A stretch of 64,000 nucleotides of DNA from Nitrosomonas halophila (GTDB taxonomy: Bacteria > Pseudomonadota > Gammaproteobacteria > Burkholderiales > Nitrosomonadaceae): contig NZ_FNOY01000008.1 in NCBI RefSeq assembly GCF_900107165.1, positions 1 to 64,000 on the forward strand, in the 5' to 3' direction. Shown one piece after another: positions 25,525-33,106 of this stretch. The position numbers were made by a program, and so were the translations under genes. Under the pieces are notes generated by a model that was not told where the DNA came from, searched no databases, and worked only from the letters and a program-made list of their open reading frames with translations. Within the stretch, counting starts at the first letter, position 1. The number at the start of each line of letters is the position of its first letter.

Positions 25525-27228
25525 TTATCGAATACGATCAATGAGTTGTGAAAAGCGTCGCAATGGTTGGGTAATCCGCCAGCTACGTGAGCTCAACAGT
25601 GAATCCAGGGTTGTTTGCAACATCCGGGTCTCTTGCTGGACATGCTGCAGTTGGCCAAGCATGTCAGCTAATTGTGCTTGATATTCATTCAATGAATTTT
25701 GGCATTCAGCCAATTGCTTTTCCCGGTAAGTGACCAGCTGGGAAGCCTCGTCCAAATGAGTGGCCGCCCAGAAAAAAGCCTGTTCAAAAGGCGTTGTGCC
25801 GAGTTTTTCCAGCCATTTCATGACCACCGTCCGGCGCCATTGCCGATAATGCTTGGTATGCTCCGAAAAACCCTTTCCATACCGGTAAACCGCACTGACG
25901 CCAGGCACATGGCTCAGCGTTGTCAGCTGGGCAATTTGCAACCAAAAATCCCAGTCTTCCAGAATGGGCAGATTCTCGTCGATCCGGCAACCCTGGTCCA
26001 GCAGTCGCCGGGAAAACAAGACCGCATGAATCGGCAGGAAATTGGTAACGAGCAAACGCTCGAATTCCCACGGGTGATCATAAGTCAGCAAATGCTTGCC
26101 TTCCGCATCAACCACCTCAACTCCCGCATACGCGGCCAGATTCTGCGGGGATTGGGCACGCGCCTGGACCAGGCGTGCGATATGCTGCGGATAGAAAAAA
26201 TCATCATCATCCAGAAAAATCAGCTCATCACCCCGGGCTGCATGCAGTCCGGCATTGGCAGCCGCTGCCCGTGACAAAGGTTGTTCAGATTGCACCAACC
26301 GCACTGAACGATTATGCAGATAGTCGAGCAAACGGCGATGCCGGCCCCCCGTGGCATCGATTACCACCATTTCTATGCGGGGATAGGTTTGCGCGATGAC
26401 ACTCGCGATGGCGTCATTCAGTGAGGGTCGGTCGACACTGCGAATGATCACGCTGACAAGAGGTAATTCGGCCGCATCAATCGCCAGCTGCTGGCTGCGC
26501 CTCAGCCTCAGCGCAGGTTGCAGCAATGATACAAAGGATCGCCTCAGCTCGCCAGGCGCAACTATCTGGTAAGCTTCGGCCGCAGCGACATCTGCCCCCA
26601 GTGAATAAGCACGGTATTGGTTGAGAGCGAGCAGGCGTTGGCGATAGGGCTCAAGTGCTTCCTGTGTAGCAAAACAGGACATGGCTCGTGCCTTGCGCTC
26701 GAAAACCGAAGAAATATCAATCAATGCATTGGCGATCAAGGGTGCCGAAACTTCGTAAAATCCAAGCGTTACAGGTTGATCGAGCTGCCTGAGCGCTTCT
26801 ACGGCAGCCAATGCCAGCACTTGGTGGTCGGGATGCCGTTCCGTAATGGCCGGTGCAAGTACCAAGTCTGGTTGATGCTCCGCCAAACTCTCCAGCAGTG
26901 TCTGGATCAGTCCATCGTCAAAGCCCAGCGAGCGATCTTCATAATCGAGAAACGTAAGCCCGCTATAGCCAATCACAGTGGCGGCAGCCTGGCTCTCCGC
27001 ACGCCGCCTGGTAATCAATTCGTCTGAATCGCTGTCACCGCCTTGTGCGCCATTGGTGAAAACTAGAACATGCACTATTGCGCCCTGTTCAACCAGCAAG
27101 CGCAGCAAACCGCCGCATCCATAGACTTCATCATCTGGATGCGGTGCCAACACCAGCACTTTCCGAAAAGCGCTGATATCGAACGAAGCGTTGGGATAGA
27201 GAGGAAACTCGGGACTACTGTCAAGCAC
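25525..27228 (-). CDS. Fusion of PIG-L deacetylase and family 2 glycosyltransferase
   Basis: 567 residues. The N-terminal domain (about 20-230) is a PIG-L/LmbE-type metal-dependent deacetylase: LVLAPHPDDEVYGCGGLL has the zinc-binding HPDDE, and ERHPDHQ has the second His site. The next domain (about 255-460) is a GT-A transferase: LPLVSVIIRSVDRPSLNDAI, ELIFLDDDDFFYPQHI and LPILEDWDFWLQIA. The last about 70 residues form a coiled coil ending SSRSWRITQPLRRF, as in many polysaccharide-cluster proteins. One chain could deacetylate an N-acetylated sugar and extend the glycan. The order of reactions is unknown. Confidence 0.85.
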   Translation of the reverse strand: MLDSSPEFPLYPNASFDISAFRKVLVLAPHPDDEVYGCGGLLRLLVEQGAIVHVLVFTNGAQGGDSDSDELITRRRAESQAAATVIGYSGLTFLDYEDRSLGFDDGLIQTLLESLAEHQPDLVLAPAITERHPDHQVLALAAVEALRQLDQPVTLGFYEVSAPLIANALIDISSVFERKARAMSCFATQEALEPYRQRLLALNQYRAYSLGADVAAAEAYQIVAPGELRRSFVSLLQPALRLRRSQQLAIDAAELPLVSVIIRSVDRPSLNDAIASVIAQTYPRIEMVVIDATGGRHRRLLDYLHNRSVRLVQSEQPLSRAAAANAGLHAARGDELIFLDDDDFFYPQHIARLVQARAQSPQNLAAYAGVEVVDAEGKHLLTYDHPWEFERLLVTNFLPIHAVLFSRRLLDQGCRIDENLPILEDWDFWLQIAQLTTLSHVPGVSAVYRYGKGFSEHTKHYRQWRRTVVMKWLEKLGTTPFEQAFFWAATHLDEASQLVTYREKQLAECQNSLNEYQAQLADMLGQLQHVQQETRMLQTTLDSLLSSRSWRITQPLRRFSQLIDRIR

Positions 27229-27344
27229 GATAAGGAAAGGGCTCAGTGAAATTACAAAATGGCATTCTAATGCGGATCGTCAAGCGAGATGCAACAAACT
27301 GTTCACAATCCTTCATTTCAAGTTGATCGTGCCAACATCGGCAG

Positions 27345-27375
27345 AAAAGCATGGATTTCACCTGAAATCCATGTC
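27345..27375 (-). terminator. Hairpin across the stop codon of the methyltransferase-GNAT gene, possible terminator
   Basis: CATGGATTTCA (27350-27360) and TGAAATCCATG (27363-27373) are perfect inverted repeats around CC. On the minus strand the stem begins in the last sense codons, spans the TGA and is followed by GCTTTTCTG. The T-run is short, so termination may be partial, which would separate the upstream pair (ABC ATPase and fusion enzyme) from the transferase genes. Confidence 0.45.
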
Positions 27376-29211
27376 CCCCCCTGTCAACCACCAGTGATTG
27401 TGTAGCATTTCTGCTGCAGGCGCATGACTCCATGCTGGCGTAGGAATAGGAATTTCCTCTCCAGTCTGGACACCGCCGGTTGCCGTAAAACGGGCAGCAA
27501 AATTTTTGGGAATACGCAAAAACAGCCTGTTCTTGCCATGGATACCGGCAATTCTTCGGGCATGGGAGACCATCAGTGGCATTGCATGCAGCGGGGCAAT
27601 TAAATCCATGATTTCAGTTTCATGTGGATCATGCCGCAGTACCATCAATCCGCGCAAGCCTGTACCGAAGCGACTAACCACCAGCACCAGCTGGTAAGCA
27701 TGTTCAGGGTGGTCTAAATAACGCGCGCGTAAATAGGACTGATCGCGCACGCCAACAATTGCGTCTTGCAACTCCATGGCCATTTGATGCCAAAGCGCAT
27801 CGATCGCGGATGTTTGCCAGATCTCATGCCAGTCATCGATGGGCTGGAGCCGCGTCAGACAGTGTGGCATTTTACCAGCGGGCTTCCATTCGATTTCGAT
27901 TACGCTGCCCACCCCGGTATACAATCCCAGCCGTTCGGCTACCCGCATGGCTCGCTCATTGGGAAATCCGTAGGCCGTCAAAAACACCTTGCCATAGCCA
28001 ATATAGCGCTCCTGAAAGGTTGCCGCCATCAGGAAAAAAGGCCCCTTTCTGGTCAAGACCCCCCGCTCGGCAGGATCAACCATGACATCACCTATCTGAA
28101 CCGCAGTCCTCGCTTCTCCGAACAGCAGAATTGCACGCGACATACCGCCATAGTGAGCGACCAAGCGGCCATCCCGCCATATGCCCAGGGCCTGGCTGTT
28201 GGCGCGGCCATATTTCCAGCGCCATAGCTGTGGCGACATGCTGTGACCGAAGACTTGCTCGAACAAGCTCAGCATCTCCGCTGCGCGTTGCTCCCCAAGC
28301 AAGTCTACCCGCCATTTGGGCATGGTTTTTTTTCGGAAATGCAACAAGGCGTAGCCAAAGATACCCTCGGCATATTTTTTACGGTAATGCCGGTTGGATT
28401 CATCCAGTTGCGCCAGGACACCAGCCTCTAACCCCAGGTCTCGTTGCAACCGCTGCCGATGCGCATGAGTCATACGCAGCAAATGTTCCAATGTGGGCGC
28501 GGCCATGCTCGACAGATCGATATGTTCGACCAGTTCAAACCCCAGCCGGTCGGCCAGGGTCAATATATCGGCCAGCAAATGCAGGCCTTCCTGATGCGCT
28601 TCAGTCCGGCGCAGAGCGAACTCATCGACAATCAGAATACTGCCGCCATAAGGCAACAAACCGAGCGCCTGGTTGAAAATCACCAAAGGATTGATATATT
28701 GAGCCGATTCCTGAAATAGCAGCCAGTCAAAACTTTCTGCAGCGGCTTCAAAATCTTCCAGCCGTTGACAGCTGACCGCCACCTGCTGCCCGAAACGCGC
28801 CTGCAAGCAGGCTATCTGTGCACTGTCCGGCGTAATGCCATGTACTTGGTGACCCTGCTGAGTGAGTAAAGAAAATGTCGCGCCCAGGCCAACGCCAATT
28901 TCCAGAATACGGCTGGGTGAAGCCGGCAGGCGCAACAGGATGAGATCGGTCGAATGCTGCTGGGCTTGCCGGATGGACATATCGTCACGTTGAAACAATC
29001 CATAATGCAGGGCATCGACCTGTCCTTCCTCCAGGATCAGTGCATAGGCATAGACATTGAGCGGAAAAGCCAGATTTTTACAGGCGGCGTGCATGTTTTG
29101 CTCCCATGCAGGCAGGCTGTCGACATCACTATCGATAGCTTGAGTCATAGCATGAACCGCAGTTTCACTCTGATATGGGATTTGTCTGAAACTGCGCACA
29201 TTCTTATTCAT
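27358..29211 (-). CDS. Fusion of SAM-dependent methyltransferase and GNAT-type acetyltransferase
   Basis: 617 residues. Residues about 60-290 are a class I methyltransferase: RILEIGVGLGATFSLLTQQG is the SAM-binding motif I, and FDWLLFQESAQYI follows as motif IV. Residues about 300-617 look like a GNAT acyltransferase: LFEQVFGHSMSPQLWRWKYG, VQIGDVMVDPAERGVLTRKG and YGFPNERAMRVAERLGL correspond to acetyl-CoA-site and late-strand motifs of WbbJ-free, FemAB-free GNATs. Possible roles are O-methylation and N- or O-acetylation of the glycan built by neighbouring transferases. The start overlaps the ABC ATPase stop by 8 bp, so the two are coupled. Confidence 0.75.
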   Translation of the reverse strand: MNKNVRSFRQIPYQSETAVHAMTQAIDSDVDSLPAWEQNMHAACKNLAFPLNVYAYALILEEGQVDALHYGLFQRDDMSIRQAQQHSTDLILLRLPASPSRILEIGVGLGATFSLLTQQGHQVHGITPDSAQIACLQARFGQQVAVSCQRLEDFEAAAESFDWLLFQESAQYINPLVIFNQALGLLPYGGSILIVDEFALRRTEAHQEGLHLLADILTLADRLGFELVEHIDLSSMAAPTLEHLLRMTHAHRQRLQRDLGLEAGVLAQLDESNRHYRKKYAEGIFGYALLHFRKKTMPKWRVDLLGEQRAAEMLSLFEQVFGHSMSPQLWRWKYGRANSQALGIWRDGRLVAHYGGMSRAILLFGEARTAVQIGDVMVDPAERGVLTRKGPFFLMAATFQERYIGYGKVFLTAYGFPNERAMRVAERLGLYTGVGSVIEIEWKPAGKMPHCLTRLQPIDDWHEIWQTSAIDALWHQMAMELQDAIVGVRDQSYLRARYLDHPEHAYQLVLVVSRFGTGLRGLMVLRHDPHETEIMDLIAPLHAMPLMVSHARRIAGIHGKNRLFLRIPKNFAARFTATGGVQTGEEIPIPTPAWSHAPAAEMLHNHWWLTGGDMDFR

Positions 29212-30445
29212 CGTCTACTTTCCATTGATGCGGCATGACAAAATAACCTTGCAACCGGCTCGATTGCTGCACACGCACCGTCGCCACCCCAAGCGCCGAA
29301 TCATACAAATGGATGCCACGTTCACAGAGCAAGAATACGCTGATCGTGTATTCACCCTTGAGCATGGGAAAATGGGCCATCACCAGGGTCGCAACGCCTT
29401 TTCCATTTTGCTCGCGCGCCGGCACAACATGATCCTCCCAGGTTCCGGCGCTGGAAAGCACCCGGTCATCTGTCGCATGCACGGTTACCCCAATATTTGG
29501 GCAAGGCAGACCGGGATCTGAAACAAACGCGACCTTGACCGAAACCGTGGACCGGCCACTCGAGGCCAGCACTTGATCACATCCCTTTCCGTCGACTTCA
29601 ACCACTATATTTTCCAAGCGCACCTGACTCGATGCTGTTCCAGCGGCAGAGGAAGGCACGGACTTGTGGTTTTCAACCGACTCAGTTTTTTTCCCGGAAT
29701 CAGTGATCGCCTGTTTATCCAAAAACATTTGATAAGCGGCGGTGACCGATTGTGTCTCTCCTTCGGCCATGAGTTGTCCGCGCTCAATCCAGAGCGCGCG
29801 GTTACATAACGACTCGATCTGAAACAGTGAATGGGAACAGAACAGGATGGTTTTACCCATATCGCGCAGCTGCATGATGCGCTCGAAGGATTTTCGTGCA
29901 AAAGCACCGTCTCCAACCGACAGAGCTTCATCTATCACCAGAATATCAGGGTCGACGTTGATCGCCACCGAAAATGCCAAGCGGACATACATCCCGCTCG
30001 AATAGGTTTTAACCGGTTGATCGATAAAATCTCCGATCCCGGAAAATTCAATCATGGACTCAAGCCGGGCGCTGATCTCTTCCTGGCTCAACCCCATGAT
30101 AGCGGCGTTCAACCAGATATTTTCACGGCCGGTAAATTCCGGGTTGAACCCGGCTCCCAGCTCCAGCAAAGCAGCCAGACGGCCATTGATCGCAACCTCT
30201 CCACAAGAAGGGGTCAATGTGCCGCAAATCAATTGCAGCAAAGTCGATTTGCCCGAACCGTTACGGCCCATGATACCGATTACTTCGCCCGGCGCGATAG
30301 TCAGATCAATATTCCGCAATGCCCACAATTCCCGGTAATAGTGGCGTCTGCCACGCCACAGGAATTGTTTCAAACGATCTCTGGGATGTGCATAAAGATG
30401 GTAGCACTTGCCGAGTTGCGAAGCATGGATGGCTAGTGCAGTCAT
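29204..30445 (-). CDS. Wzt-type ABC transporter ATPase with C-terminal carbohydrate-binding domain
   Basis: 413 residues. The ATPase (about 1-250) has GRNGSGKSTLLQLI (Walker A), the Wzt/TagH-like insertion LLELGAGFNPEFTGRENI, the YSSGMYVRLAFSVA signature and ILVIDEALSVGD (Walker B). The C-terminal domain (about 275-413, beta-rich: RLENIVVEVDGKGCDQVLAS, then GEYTISVFLLCERG) resembles Wzt domains that recognise the terminal modification of O-antigen before export. Such an ATPase needs a Wzm-type permease, normally directly upstream. Here the next gene is the divergent dnaA, so the permease must be elsewhere or lost. First gene of the glycan operon. Confidence 0.88.
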   Translation of the reverse strand: MTALAIHASQLGKCYHLYAHPRDRLKQFLWRGRRHYYRELWALRNIDLTIAPGEVIGIMGRNGSGKSTLLQLICGTLTPSCGEVAINGRLAALLELGAGFNPEFTGRENIWLNAAIMGLSQEEISARLESMIEFSGIGDFIDQPVKTYSSGMYVRLAFSVAINVDPDILVIDEALSVGDGAFARKSFERIMQLRDMGKTILFCSHSLFQIESLCNRALWIERGQLMAEGETQSVTAAYQMFLDKQAITDSGKKTESVENHKSVPSSAAGTASSQVRLENIVVEVDGKGCDQVLASSGRSTVSVKVAFVSDPGLPCPNIGVTVHATDDRVLSSAGTWEDHVVPAREQNGKGVATLVMAHFPMLKGEYTISVFLLCERGIHLYDSALGVATVRVQQSSRLQGYFVMPHQWKVDDE

Positions 30446-30875
30446 TCGAAAATGTGATATCCGTTTACAGTCGAAAATAGCTAGTCAGGCGTATCCGGCA
30501 ATTTTCCAAGCCTTGACAAAAGTTACAGCGCTTGCAAACCCGGCTTAAACTAAATCAGCTTTCGCGAGAAAACTTTATTATACTACTGCTTCCAGCCAAA
30601 GCATGTATGAGAGTTCAGCACCCAATGCCCGGGATCCCTTTATGTCTCTATCCGATGCTCGTTTCATATCCCGCAGGGCTGCTGGTGTTGATGAAAGCGC
30701 GACACTCTGCCGCCATAACGGGTCTGGTCAGCGGCTAAACCCATGCCATGACAGCGGTACCGCAATCAGCCAGCATATATATCCGTCAGCACGCGGATAC
30801 GCTTTGCTGATTTCATTTGTATTTCCTCTCTTTCAGAATTTATCGACATCACGTTCGGAGTAACGTCAATCTGTT
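30446..30875. other. Divergent intergenic region between the glycan operon and dnaA
   Basis: 430 bp with no credible gene and no remnant of a Wzm permease that I can recognise. It contains a TTGACA at 30513-30518 and TTATTATACT at about 30573, but no well-spaced pair. No exact DnaA box (TTATCCACA) is present here, in contrast to the region on the other side of dnaA. Promoters of dnaA and the glycan operon should lie here. Confidence 0.5.
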
Positions 30876-32258
30876 ATGCAGAAAATAAAGACTTTCTGGC
30901 ATGCCTGCCTTGAACATTTCAAACAGGAATTAAACGGACAGCAATTTAATACCTGGATCAAGCCGTTGAAATTGGAATCTTCACCCGATGAAGACAATAC
31001 GCTGCTATTAACCGCGCCCAACCGCTTCGTGTTGCAATGGATCAAGGACAACTTCATCATGCATATCGAAGAAATGGCACAGAATCATTTTCCTGAGCCG
31101 GTCCATATCAAACTCGCCATATATGATGCCCAGGAAAGCGGCGCCGTCGCCAATACGGCTGTCCCGACAAAGAAAAACGAGGCCGCCAAAGAAGCTGTCA
31201 CCAGCAGGTTGCGTGCCGTGACATCCAAGAAGTCCAATCCGAGCCAACTCAACCCTAACTTCACTTTTGATGCCTTCGTTACGGGTAAAGCCAACCAGCT
31301 GGCGCGCGCGGGCGCGATTCAGGTGGCCGAGCGGCCTGGCATCGCCTATAACCCGTTATTCATTTATGGCGGCGTCGGATTGGGCAAAACGCATCTGATG
31401 CATGCCATCGGCAACTATGTACTGGCACATGATCCCGAAGCGAAAATACGTTATGTCCATGCAGAAAAATACGTATCGGATGTAGTCAGTGCCTATCAGC
31501 ATAAATCATTCGACAAATTCAAGCTTTATTATCACTCACTCGATTTGCTGCTGGTCGATGATGTGCAGTTTTTCAGTGGAAAAAACCGGACCCAGGAAGA
31601 ATTTTTCTATGCCTTCAATGCCCTGATCGAAGCGCATAAACAGGTCATCCTTACTTCCGATTGCTATCCAAAGGAAATATCCGGCCTAGAGGAGCGTCTG
31701 GTATCAAGATTTGGTTGGGGATTGACTGTCGCAATCGAGCCGCCCGAGCTTGAAATGCGTGTTGCCATTCTGTTGAAAAAAGCCGCCATCGACAATATCG
31801 ACCTGGATGAAAACACCGCTTTTTTCATAGCCAAGCATATACGCTCCAATGTCAGGGAACTGGAAGGCGCGCTCAAACGGGTTTTGGCCTATTCACGCTT
31901 TACCGGGCAACCGCTGTCCCTGGAACTGGCCAAGGAAGCATTAAAGGATCTGCTCGCTGTCCAGAACCGGCAGATTTCAATTGAAAACATCCAGAAAACC
32001 GTGGCCGATTACTACAAAATCAAGGTCGCGGACATGTATTCCAAGAAGCGCGCCAGGGTCGTTGCCAGACCACGGCAGATCGCCATGACCGTTGCCAAAG
32101 AACTGACTCAGTTGAGCTTGCCCGATATCGGTGAAGCCTTTGGCGGAAGAGACCACACAACCGTGTTACACGCCTACCGGAAGATCATGGAACTGCGCAC
32201 TTCAGATCCATCGATCAACCGCGATTACAACACCCTGATTCATATCCTGCGAGGATAA
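30876..32258 (+). CDS. dnaA: Chromosomal replication initiator DnaA
   Basis: 460 residues. Domain I (about 1-85, [20 protein letters not shown]) mediates self- and helicase contacts. A variable linker follows (about 90-125). Domain III is the AAA+ ATPase with [14 protein letters not shown] (about 165), Walker [11 protein letters not shown], sensor and Arg-finger region [15 protein letters not shown]. Domain IV ends with the DnaA-box-binding helix region [12 protein letters not shown]. Length and domain order match betaproteobacterial DnaA. It starts the dnaA-dnaN-gyrB order. Unusually for this neighbourhood, rpmH is not on its other side; a glycan operon is. Confidence 0.97.
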   Translation: MQKIKTFWHACLEHFKQELNGQQFNTWIKPLKLESSPDEDNTLLLTAPNRFVLQWIKDNFIMHIEEMAQNHFPEPVHIKLAIYDAQESGAVANTAVPTKKNEAAKEAVTSRLRAVTSKKSNPSQLNPNFTFDAFVTGKANQLARAGAIQVAERPGIAYNPLFIYGGVGLGKTHLMHAIGNYVLAHDPEAKIRYVHAEKYVSDVVSAYQHKSFDKFKLYYHSLDLLLVDDVQFFSGKNRTQEEFFYAFNALIEAHKQVILTSDCYPKEISGLEERLVSRFGWGLTVAIEPPELEMRVAILLKKAAIDNIDLDENTAFFIAKHIRSNVRELEGALKRVLAYSRFTGQPLSLELAKEALKDLLAVQNRQISIENIQKTVADYYKIKVADMYSKKRARVVARPRQIAMTVAKELTQLSLPDIGEAFGGRDHTTVLHAYRKIMELRTSDPSINRDYNTLIHILRG

Positions 32259-33105
32259 CCTGGATAATTTGTGGATAACTCAGAGAAAACTTGAATTGTT
32301 AATCTCATCCACATTTTATCCACATCCCATACGTTGTTTATACAATCCCAAAATTTCAATTAACTATCTGATGTAATATAATTTTTTAACTTATCCCGGA
32401 TTTGGCTTCTGCTTATTACTATTATCATTTTTTATTTAAGAACTGATTAATAATATTAGACGATTGATCGTATAGCAGCATAAGTACGAGCATGTATTGT
32501 TTATTTTCAAAATTCGTTTGATTGGAATACAGTTCATGGCGAGGTCCAACGGGCTGCGTTCATCCAGATGCTATTTGAAGACAATATATCGTTGCAATGG
32601 ATATGGCGTTGGAGAAATGGGCATAAAACGAAAATTCCCAAACAGCGCGTTCGGTTTACGTAACAAATGGATATTCCACCTTAACTACAAAGCACATGGA
32701 TTTATTGAACCCAATCTGGAATTCCAATTTTCGAATGATTGTCAAATTTCATAGGTACATTTGGATATGGAATCACTCCTCGATTGGATTTCCAGTGCCG
32801 CAGTGATGGCATAACAATCACTTCGTAGCTGAATTTTCGTGGACGATGGATAAATCCATTTTGATCCTGCCTCATTTTTATGTCGGTTTGATGCATACTA
32901 TTGTGGATAAATAAGTTGATTAAACTTAAAAAGTTTGTGGATAACTCGGATAAAAACCGGTAACAAAAATTTGTTCACATCTTATCCACAACACATTCCC
33001 GACTTATACAGTTTAAAAATTTTTTCTAACTTGATGATATAAAAAATAATTTTAAGTTATCCCGGATTAAATCGTTTATTATTACTATTATTTTCTTTTT
33101 ATTAG
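32259..33105. other. oriC: Putative replication origin region (oriC) with duplicated module
   Basis: 847 bp, very AT-rich at both ends, between dnaA and dnaN. Exact DnaA boxes: 32270-32278 (-), 32316-32324 (+), 32902-32910 (-), 32936-32944 (-), 32982-32990 (+). One-mismatch boxes: 32305-32313 and 32971-32979 (+). Two modules with the same box order, each followed by TTATCCCGGA and a TTATTACTATTAT triplet run, are offset by 666 bp. The middle (about 32441-32900) has no box and no convincing gene; its open frames (85 and 64 codons) have no recognisable domain. Confidence 0.8.
32261..32440 (+). repeat. oriC-like module A (direct repeat of module B)
   Basis: Starts just after the dnaA stop. Contains the minus-strand box 32270-32278, the imperfect box 32305, the perfect box 32316, TTATCCCGGA at 32391 and TTATTACTATTAT at 32413. 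An ungapped comparison with 32927-33106 gives about 116 identities in 180 positions by hand, with the identities concentrated in these landmarks. Confidence 0.75.
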
Positions 33106-33106
33106 A
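32927..33106 (+). repeat. oriC-like module B (direct repeat of module A, forms the dnaN leader)
   Basis: Each landmark is 666 bp from its partner: boxes at 32936 (-), 32971 and 32982, TTATCCCGGA at 33057, TTATTACTATTAT at 33079. It runs directly into the dnaN ATG at 33106. An extra perfect box (32902-32910, -) sits just outside the repeated part. Confidence 0.75.

Noticed and set aside
30446-30875. Remnant of a Wzm permease upstream of the ABC ATPase
   Set aside because: No membrane-type translation in any frame of this stretch.
32497-32754. 85-codon frame inside the origin region
   Set aside because: No ribosome-binding site and no recognisable motif. Kept only as part of the unexplained core.
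32702-32896. 64-codon minus-strand frame inside the origin region, considered as an IS remnant
   Set aside because: No transposase motif could be identified in the translation.
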